DNA from: Gemmobacter sp.
GTDB lineage: Bacteria > Pseudomonadota > Alphaproteobacteria > Rhodobacterales > Rhodobacteraceae
DNA: 6,418 bases
Assembly: GCA_030656535.1 (NCBI GenBank)
Contig: JAUSPL010000603.1
Coordinates: 1-6,418, forward strand
Direction: 5' to 3'
Positions 1-5,383 of the stretch are shown one piece after another. The notes beneath the pieces are model-generated. The model did no database searches. It was not told where the DNA came from and saw only the letters and a program-made list of their open reading frames with translations. Position numbers and translations under genes: made by a program. Every line of letters begins with the position of its first letter. Within the stretch, counting starts at the first letter, position 1.

Positions 1-1345
1 CGTCGCGCAGCGGGTCAGGCACGGCCACAACAGCGACCTGCGCAACGTCAGGGTGGCTTGCGATTGCGCTTTCCACTTCGATCGCCGCGATGTTCTCGCC
101 CGAGCGGCGGATGATGTTTTTCTTGCGATCGACGAAATAGACGCTGCCCGCCGCGTCTTGTCGCACGATATCGCCGGTGTGGAACCAGCCGTCTTGCCAT
201 ACCTCTGCCGTGGCCTGCGGGTTTTTCAAATAGCCCGAAAACAGCCCCCGCGCCGGGTCATCGCCCGCCGCGCGCAGCCACATTTCGCCCGGTGTGCCCG
301 TGACCGCATCTGCGCCCGCGTCATCGACGATCCGCATGTCCATTTCCGGACCGGGGCGCGACGGTGTTCCGATGCAGCGTCCGCCAACGTGGCGCGGATC
401 TTCTGCCGCGCAAAACAGACAGGCACCGCCTGTTTCCGTCATCGCCCAGCCTTCCAGCAAGGGCACCCCGAACCGGGCCTCGAATGCAGCGTGGTGGTCA
501 GGATGAACCCCACCCCCCAAACCAAAGCGCAAGCCGTGGTCACGGTCAGTGTCCTTGGGCGCAATGGCCAACAAGATCGCAGGCATCACACCCAGATAGT
601 GAAAACAGGTCGCCCCGGTTTCACGCGCCATATCCCACCAGGTTGACGGGTGAAAGCGGTCCACGATCACCTGCGCGCCGCCGACCGATAACATCCCCAT
701 GAACGAATGGGCCATTGCATTGACATGAAAGGCTGGCAGCGGAGTCAAAAGCCGTTCGACCCCGTCGCGCAGCGATATCGCGCCGCGCTGCGCCTTGTAC
801 CAATCGCCCCACTGCCGGAAATAGGTGTTCGACAAGATGCAGCCTTTGGGTGTCCCCGTCGTACCCGAGGTGTAGATCAGCGCACACTCACCGGGCTGCA
901 CATCGCACCGCTCGGGCGCGGGTGGCGGAAGGTCGGTATCCAACACCACGGCCACACCGCATTGGCTTGCGGTTGTGGCAACCTGCGCGCTACGGCCCGG
1001 CAGCACCACCAGCAGCGCAGCCTCCGAGTGCGTCAGCAGATGCGAAAGCTCTGCCGGGGTATAATCGGGGATCACCGGGACGACACTTACACCCAGACTG
1101 TTCAGCGCCAACCAGTGCAGAAAATGCGCGGGCCGGTTCTCCAACAGCAAGGCAACCCGGTGGCCAACGCCATAGCCCGCCCCGGCATAAGACGCGGCCA
1201 GCGCGGAAACTGCAGCAAAGACATCGGCATAGGACCAGATGTTGCGATCTGCCCCCCACAGGTCGCGCACCTTCTGAGGCAAGATGAACAGCGGGCGGTC
1301 GCCCCCCGCCTGCGCCTGTTGCGCCAACAGATCATGAGGCGTCAT
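1..1345 (-). CDS. Acyl-CoA synthetase, CaiC-like ANL family (3' end missing)
   Basis: This is a class I adenylate-forming enzyme that would convert a carboxylic acid, ATP and CoA to an acyl-CoA in the cytoplasm. 448 codons are visible, read from ATG at 1345 without a stop to the window edge. In order: the P-loop YTSGTTGTPKG at residues 158-168, the A5 motif GWAMTETG at 299-306, the HTGD motif at 389-392, and the hinge region DRKKNIIRRSGEN at 406-418. Family members usually run 500-550 residues, so roughly 60-100 C-terminal residues, including the A10 catalytic Lys, lie outside the window. Wording around the hinge recalls CaiC (carnitine/crotonobetaine-CoA ligase), so a small or polar acid is a reasonable guess; the substrate is unknown. 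The start overlaps the monooxygenase stop by four bases, with AGGGGA at 1354-1359 as ribosome site. The family call is firm; the substrate is not. Confidence 0.93.
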   Translation of the reverse strand, partial: MTPHDLLAQQAQAGGDRPLFILPQKVRDLWGADRNIWSYADVFAAVSALAASYAGAGYGVGHRVALLLENRPAHFLHWLALNSLGVSVVPVIPDYTPAELSHLLTHSEAALLVVLPGRSAQVATTASQCGVAVVLDTDLPPPAPERCDVQPGECALIYTSGTTGTPKGCILSNTYFRQWGDWYKAQRGAISLRDGVERLLTPLPAFHVNAMAHSFMGMLSVGGAQVIVDRFHPSTWWDMARETGATCFHYLGVMPAILLAIAPKDTDRDHGLRFGLGGGVHPDHHAAFEARFGVPLLEGWAMTETGGACLFCAAEDPRHVGGRCIGTPSRPGPEMDMRIVDDAGADAVTGTPGEMWLRAAGDDPARGLFSGYLKNPQATAEVWQDGWFHTGDIVRQDAAGSVYFVDRKKNIIRRSGENIAAIEVESAIASHPDVAQVAVVAVPDPLRD

Positions 1346-2433
1346 GTCCGCAGTCCCCTGCTGCGCAACAACGGCAAGACACGGTCGCAAAAATATGGCA
1401 ATTCATAGAGATAGTTGGCAAAGCTAAGGGCAATGCCTTCATAGCCTTCGGCAGCGATGGCGGCCATTTCCTCGGCCACCTGTTCCGGTGTGCCGACCAG
1501 CGGGTAGCTGCCCGCCCCCCCGCCAAAGCGCTTGCGGTAAAGGTCATAGGCACTGCTGTCATGCGACGACGAAAACTCTTTCTTGCCCGCCATATGCGCG
1601 TCGACGGCGGCATGATCGGCCTCTGTCGCGGCATAGCGTTCGTAATACGCCTCGGCCTCGGCCTGCGTGTCGCGGCAGACGACATGGCACACCGTGTAGG
1701 CGCCCACATCGCGTCCGATGTGCGCACTGCGCGAACGTATGTCCGCAACATGTTGACCTGCTTGCGAAATATCTGTGAACGTTGTGAACAGGTAGTCACA
1801 ATTGGCGGCTGCAAAGTCACGGCCCGGCCCGCCAAAGGCCGCGTTCATTGTCACCGGACGCGGCGATTGCAGACTGGCCGGGCGGCTGACGGCATTGGTC
1901 AGCTTGTAATAGTCACCCGCAAAATCAAACGGTTCTGAAGATGCATACGCCTTTTCGATCACCGCAAGCCATTCGGCGGCCTGATCGTACCCCTTTTCAA
2001 CCAATGGAATGTTGAACATCCCGAATTCCTTGGGGTTCCAGCCGCAGACGATGTTCAGGCCCGCCCGTCCGTGGCTGATATGGTCAACAGTCGCCAGCGC
2101 CTTGGCGGCGTACAAGGGGTGCACCAGCGGCACATGCACCGTCATGAACAGGCCAATCCGCTGCGTCGCCGCCGCCAGACCTGCCGCCCAGGTAAAGGTT
2201 TCGAACGACCATTCCCGAACCTTGTTCTTTCCGCCAAAACCGGCCCAGCGGGCGATCGGCAGGAAAAAGTCCAGCCCGGCGCGGTCGGCGATCTGCGCCG
2301 TCGCCAGATTGTCATCCCAGGTAGCTCGCCACCGTTCGGGCACATCCGTGATCGCCAGCCCGCCATCGGCATTGGCCGCGAAAACACCAAGCTTCAGTTT
2401 ATTCGGTCCCTTGAGCGGATGTAGCGGTGTCAT
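1342..2433 (-). CDS. LLM-class flavin monooxygenase, RutA/SfnG-like
   Basis: This 363-residue protein belongs to the bacterial luciferase-like (LLM) flavin-dependent monooxygenases, which take reduced FMN from a partner reductase. Recognisable blocks are GVFAANADGGL at 16-26, RWAGFGGKN at 62-70 (compare KLRGFGGKT in RutA), the flavin-site block GRAGLNIVCGWNPKEF at 122-137, and the C-terminal LVGTPEQVAEEM at 312-323. The length fits RutA (pyrimidine ring cleavage) and SfnG (dimethylsulfone monooxygenase). Thr98 and Asn127 align by eye with RutA Thr105 and Asn134, residues I recall as important for flavin-N5-peroxide chemistry. The start is secure: a TGA in frame at 2434-2436 sits directly before the ATG, and AGAAAGG lies 7 nt upstream. 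No flavin reductase is in the window. It overlaps the downstream synthetase by 4 nt, and its own promoter may lie in the upstream gap. The substrate is unknown; cyclic amide cleavage is an inference from the neighbours. Confidence 0.92.
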   Translation of the reverse strand: MTPLHPLKGPNKLKLGVFAANADGGLAITDVPERWRATWDDNLATAQIADRAGLDFFLPIARWAGFGGKNKVREWSFETFTWAAGLAAATQRIGLFMTVHVPLVHPLYAAKALATVDHISHGRAGLNIVCGWNPKEFGMFNIPLVEKGYDQAAEWLAVIEKAYASSEPFDFAGDYYKLTNAVSRPASLQSPRPVTMNAAFGGPGRDFAAANCDYLFTTFTDISQAGQHVADIRSRSAHIGRDVGAYTVCHVVCRDTQAEAEAYYERYAATEADHAAVDAHMAGKKEFSSSHDSSAYDLYRKRFGGGAGSYPLVGTPEQVAEEMAAIAAEGYEGIALSFANYLYELPYFCDRVLPLLRSRGLRT

Positions 2434-2440
2434 TCAAGTG

Positions 2441-2447
2441 CCTTTCT
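2441..2447 (-). promoter_or_regulatory. Ribosome binding site of the LLM monooxygenase gene
   Basis: AGAAAGG on the minus strand stands 7 nt before the ATG at 2433. With the in-frame TGA immediately before that ATG, it fixes the start codon. Confidence 0.7.
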
Positions 2448-2469
2448 GGCTTGGGTCGCGCGCCAAGGC

Positions 2470-2497
2470 AGCTTACTGCAACGCCAATGCCTTTCAA
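2470..2497 (-). promoter_or_regulatory. Candidate sigma70-type promoter for the monooxygenase-synthetase pair
   Basis: On the minus strand TTGAAA (2492-2497, five of six to the -35 consensus) is followed after 16 nt by TAAGCT (2470-2475, matching TATAAT at the first, second and last positions). Transcription would begin around 2463, leaving a leader of about 30 nt before the ATG. It lies in the only intergenic gap of the window, in its most AT-rich part. Alphaproteobacterial promoters are poorly predicted by eye, so this is a candidate only; plain read-through from the upstream genes is the alternative. Confidence 0.35.
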
Positions 2498-2499
2498 GT

Positions 2500-2518
2500 A
2501 TGAAATATGCAAATTCAT
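2500..2518. promoter_or_regulatory. Imperfect palindrome, possible operator
   Basis: A 19-nt sequence with inverted arms ATGAA and TTCAT separated by 9 nt; the AT-rich centre is partly symmetrical too. It abuts the candidate -35 element on its upstream side, a place where activators bind. A second short palindrome with the same ATGAAT core, GCATGAATGC, lies at 2548-2557. No regulator gene is visible to link to either, and short AT-rich palindromes arise by chance. Confidence 0.25.
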
Positions 2519-2598
2519 CCACCCAGACGCAGGCCGCGATCCCTTGCGCATGAATGCTTCACCGCTGACAAGGCCGCCGCCACAACCCCATCCGTCCC

Positions 2599-3387
2599 CT
2601 AGCGGTCTGATCGCCCGTTTGCCGCCAGCGCGCGAAAATCATCTATCGCCTGCTGGGGCGCTCGGGCGCAGAACGGACCGCGCGACGGCTCCAGCCCGTT
2701 CAGGCGGAACAGCCGCACCTGCATTTCGGCCTGCATCAAGGCCACCGCCGCGCAATTCACCACCGGGGCGTGCCCGATCCGCAGGCCATATTCGCCCCCG
2801 ATCAACAGTCCGGGCAACACGCCCGCAGGCACGATCACATCTGCCCCCGCCGCCACCATCGGCTCGGCCACAGCCCGCAGTGCGGCGATCATCCTGTCCT
2901 TGGCAGCCACATCGCCTGCGAACGCCGCCGAGAAATCCGACGGATCGGCATTCAGCCCGGCGACCGACGCGATCCGGCCCCCACGCCCGTACAGGTCCGC
3001 CTGCTCGCGGTGCATGTTTCGAAAGACGTCATCCAGGGTGACCAACCCGATCATCCGCCCCATCTGGGCCGCCAGATGCAAGGTTGCCTCGCCGGTGCCG
3101 ATGACCGGGATGCCGACGGCAGATTTCAGCTCATAAAGCCCCGGGTCCTGAAAATGACCCATGACGATGGCGTCATATCCGTCAGCCTCGGCGCCGATGC
3201 CATTGTCGATCGCCTGCACCGCACAGCGAAATTCCGACAAGCGGCCAAAGCTTCGATCGGGCGGGCTGATGCCGTGCACATGCACCGATGTGCCGGGGCT
3301 CGCGATGGTGTTCAGAACCTCGGACAGCTTTGCCAGATAGGCGGCGCTGGACGTGGCGTCGATAAAGCTTTGCCAATAGATGCGCAT
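2599..3387 (-). CDS. Asp/Glu/hydantoin racemase-family protein lacking both catalytic Cys
   Basis: This 262-residue protein has the fold signature of the Asp/Glu racemase superfamily (hydantoin racemase, maleate isomerase, arylmalonate decarboxylase). The first half-site block is GYDAIVMGHFQDPGLYE at 70-86 and the second is GADVIVPAGVLPGL at 181-194. In hydantoin racemases these blocks carry a Cys each (ACFxDPGL and VLGC), near residues 76 and 181 of the Agrobacterium enzyme. Here the aligned positions are His78 and Gly189. The only cysteines are C55, C212 and C240. Two-base racemisation by Cys thiols is therefore unlikely; an isomerase, decarboxylase or lyase with other residues is possible. 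The ATG at 3387 is preferred over one at 3441 because it follows the cyclase stop by one base and has GAAAGGG 6 nt upstream; the upstream extension would overlap the cyclase and does not resemble the family. The frame is intact and ends in TAG. Confidence 0.85.
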   Translation of the reverse strand: MRIYWQSFIDATSSAAYLAKLSEVLNTIASPGTSVHVHGISPPDRSFGRLSEFRCAVQAIDNGIGAEADGYDAIVMGHFQDPGLYELKSAVGIPVIGTGEATLHLAAQMGRMIGLVTLDDVFRNMHREQADLYGRGGRIASVAGLNADPSDFSAAFAGDVAAKDRMIAALRAVAEPMVAAGADVIVPAGVLPGLLIGGEYGLRIGHAPVVNCAAVALMQAEMQVRLFRLNGLEPSRGPFCARAPQQAIDDFRALAANGRSDR

Positions 3388-3388
3388 G

Positions 3389-4162
3389 TCAGACCCTTTC
3401 GGAAACCAGCGCCAGAACCCGCAATGGGCTGCCGGAACCATGATGGATTTTCAAAGGTGCGGTGATCAGCACGGCCCCTGTCGGCGGCAGCAAGTGCAGG
3501 TTGGTCAGGCATTGCAGCCCATATCGCCCCGCGCCATGCAGATAGTGATGGGCCGGATACGGCGGCGTGAAATGGCCACCCTGCCCGGCATCGGTGCCGA
3601 TGGTTTCGGTGCCGAACCCAAGGATGCCGCGCGTGTGCACCAGATAGCGCATCACCTCGGCGTCCGGTCCGGGCGTATGGGCACCGTCGGCCTGCAGATT
3701 GGCATAGGCTGCGCCCGACCGCCGCGACCAGTCGCTGCGCATCAAGACCCATGCGCCTTGGGGCACCGGGCCATGCTGGCCTTCCCACGCCTGAACCTCG
3801 GCCACAGTCAGCAGGTGATCGGGGTCAGTATGGGCCGAGCAGTCGATGACACAGGCGGGCGCAACCATCTGACCCACGGGCATGGTATCGACCGTGTTCT
3901 GCGCAAGATCACGCCCGGTGTGCCAATGGATCGGCGCATCGAAATGCGTGCCGGTGTGTTCGCCAAAGCTGAGGTTGTTCCAGTACCAGCCCGGCCCGGA
4001 CGCGTCATAATTTGAAATCCGCTCGATCCGAACAGGGGCAGATTGCCCCAATTCGGGCGGCAGGGCGATGATGGGGAAATCTTCGGTCAGGGTCTGGGTC
4101 AGGTCAACCACCCGGACCGACCCGGCCCCAAGGGCAGCAACAAGCGTATCAAGCAGGGTCAT
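3389..4162 (-). CDS. Cyclase-family metal-dependent hydrolase, isatin hydrolase-like
   Basis: This 257-residue protein belongs to the cyclase family that includes kynurenine formamidase KynB and isatin hydrolase, which hydrolyse amide bonds using a divalent metal (Mn or Zn). The N-terminal block RVVDLTQTLTEDFP (17-30) is followed by the diagnostic metal motif HTGTHFDAPIH at 69-79, giving ligands His69, His73 and Asp75 and the catalytic His79. The preceding WYWNN and following GRDL resemble isatin hydrolase as I remember it more than KynB. A second histidine cluster HHYLH occurs at 205-209. Where KynB has a Glu near the C-terminus (lEnL), this protein has Gln217 in LQCL. The start is ATG at 4162, three bases after the fusion-gene stop, with GAGAGG at 4170-4175. 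The family is certain. The substrate is not: isatin, formylkynurenine or another cyclic or N-acyl amide are all possible, and no tryptophan-pathway gene is next to it. Confidence 0.92.
   Translation of the reverse strand: MTLLDTLVAALGAGSVRVVDLTQTLTEDFPIIALPPELGQSAPVRIERISNYDASGPGWYWNNLSFGEHTGTHFDAPIHWHTGRDLAQNTVDTMPVGQMVAPACVIDCSAHTDPDHLLTVAEVQAWEGQHGPVPQGAWVLMRSDWSRRSGAAYANLQADGAHTPGPDAEVMRYLVHTRGILGFGTETIGTDAGQGGHFTPPYPAHHYLHGAGRYGLQCLTNLHLLPPTGAVLITAPLKIHHGSGSPLRVLALVSERV
3394..3400 (-). promoter_or_regulatory. Ribosome binding site deciding the racemase-family start
   Basis: GAAAGGG on the minus strand lies 6 nt before the ATG at 3387, inside the last codons of the cyclase gene. It supports this start over the longer reading from 3441. 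Confidence 0.65.
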
Positions 4163-4165
4163 GGG

Positions 4166-5383
4166 TCAGCCTCTCAGGTCTCGTTCGACGGCCTTGGGAT
4201 TTTCGGCCAGCCGCTGCATCAGATCACGGGCGACATCGCCGATGGCGTCCTCTTCCAGCCCACGCGTCAGCGCGTTCAGCACTGCGCCTGCAACCGCGCC
4301 AGCCGACACCTTGGGGTGGGGCATGGGCTGAAATCCGGGGCTGTCCAGCGGACCGGCAAACAGGTTGGCCAGCCGCACACCCCCCGCCGCCAGTTGGGCC
4401 CGCAGCCCATGTGACAGTGCAAGGGCCGTGGCATGGGCCGCACTATACACCGCCATTGCAGGCATTGGCGCCAGCGCATGCACCGACAGCACGTTGACCC
4501 AGGCCGCAGCGCCGTAAGGCCCGTCCGCCCCCCGCGCAACCATCACCGGCGCCAAAGCGGCCGCCAAGCGGTGCGGCCCAAGCGCCACAGCCTCTAACGC
4601 CTCGCGCAGGGCTTGCGGGGTGGCGGCGGCCATCGGGCGGGGGTGGTCGGCGGTGTTCACGACGATCTCGACCTTGTGGCCGTGGTCGCGCACGAAATCG
4701 GCCACGGACCGTTCGGACCCCATATCCAGCGGCAGAACCGTCAGCCCGTCCAACCCGCGCCCGTCAAACGGTTTCCACGCTTCGGGCAGACCAAGCACCA
4801 CCTCACGCGCGCCCGCCTTCTTCAGGCTGGCCGCGATCTGGGCTGCGCCGAACCCGCGCGCGTCCGTGATCAGAACACGGCGGTGGCGGGGGTGGGCGGT
4901 CATCTCATGCCATTGCGGATCTGTGGTCATGTCGGTGTTCCCCTTGGGTGCAGCATGCAGCACCGCCTGCCCCGCCCGGTCCAGCAGCAACGAAAGCCGC
5001 ACCACGTCGCCTGTGACACAGCCCGGATGCAGATGCACAAGTGCGGTGGGGCCTGCGTCCATCTTGACCAATCCCACCCGCCACGGGCTGCGCTCGCGGA
5101 AATAGCTGTCTGCCGGGACCTCGGCCACGGTCTGCGACAAAAGCACCGCCGTCGCAGGCGCATCGGTCATCGGCAGATCGGGCGACAGGCAGACAGGGCA
5201 CGCCTCGGGCACCGGAAAGGCAAACGCCCCACATCCCCCGCAACACGGCAGGGCAAAGCGGCCCGTTGCTGCGGCAGCGGTCAACAGATGCGCCTTGCGC
5301 GACCGCGCCTTGGGCGGCAACAGCGGCACGCGGGTCAATGTCAGCGGGTTCTTGCGGCCGGGCGGTGGAAAGGGACCTGTCAT
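4166..5383 (-). CDS. DUF35 zinc-ribbon/OB domain fused to a short-chain dehydrogenase
   Basis: This 405-residue protein has two parts. Residues 1-145 form a DUF35-type module: a zinc ribbon with cysteine pairs C48/C51 and C62/C65, then an OB-fold-like segment with FRERSPWRVGLVKMDAGP at 95-112. DUF35 proteins partner SCP2-type thiolases, the product of the gene just upstream. Residues 168-405 form an SDR Rossmann domain with VLITDARGFG (170-179) as cofactor loop, VVNTAD (241-246) in place of NNAG, Ser300, and Tyr313 in YSAAH. The SDR is divergent: the first Gly of the glycine motif is missing, the active-site Lys is His317, and the usual helix-4 Asn aligns with Ala267. It may be a weak, altered or non-catalytic domain. 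ATG at 5383 is chosen because it overlaps the thiolase stop by 4 nt and follows GGAGGG; the frame is open to 5656, but that stretch is thiolase-gene sequence in another frame. The reading frame is intact across the junction. Confidence 0.88.
   Translation of the reverse strand: MTGPFPPPGRKNPLTLTRVPLLPPKARSRKAHLLTAAAATGRFALPCCGGCGAFAFPVPEACPVCLSPDLPMTDAPATAVLLSQTVAEVPADSYFRERSPWRVGLVKMDAGPTALVHLHPGCVTGDVVRLSLLLDRAGQAVLHAAPKGNTDMTTDPQWHEMTAHPRHRRVLITDARGFGAAQIAASLKKAGAREVVLGLPEAWKPFDGRGLDGLTVLPLDMGSERSVADFVRDHGHKVEIVVNTADHPRPMAAATPQALREALEAVALGPHRLAAALAPVMVARGADGPYGAAAWVNVLSVHALAPMPAMAVYSAAHATALALSHGLRAQLAAGGVRLANLFAGPLDSPGFQPMPHPKVSAGAVAGAVLNALTRGLEEDAIGDVARDLMQRLAENPKAVERDLRG

Larger units (their letters stand above)
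2434..2598. other. 165-nt intergenic gap between the two gene blocks
   Basis: This is the only non-coding stretch longer than a few bases. It holds the candidate promoter, the palindromes and the monooxygenase ribosome site. The octamer TGCCTTTC occurs twice on the plus strand (2439-2446 and 2488-2495). No convincing intrinsic terminator follows the racemase stop: the best stem pairs CCTTG with CAAGG over a loop of more than 20 nt and has no T-run. The upstream transcript may therefore continue into the monooxygenase gene. Confidence 0.6.

Noticed and set aside
53..646. Long plus-strand open frame opposite the acyl-CoA synthetase
   Set aside because: Arg/Pro-rich, no recognisable domain, and fully antisense to a gene with clear ANL motifs; a typical high-GC shadow frame.
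2541..2590. Possible intrinsic terminator after the racemase-family gene
   Set aside because: The best stem is only 5 bp with a large loop and no downstream T-run on the minus strand.
3388..3441. Longer racemase-family start at 3441
   Set aside because: It would overlap the cyclase gene by over 50 nt; the first 18 residues are unlike the family, whose N-terminus normally begins with a short beta strand such as MRIYWQSF.
2770..3465. 231-codon plus-strand frame opposite the racemase-family gene
   Set aside because: It mirrors the codon pattern of the minus-strand gene and has no family resemblance; also spans two minus-strand genes.
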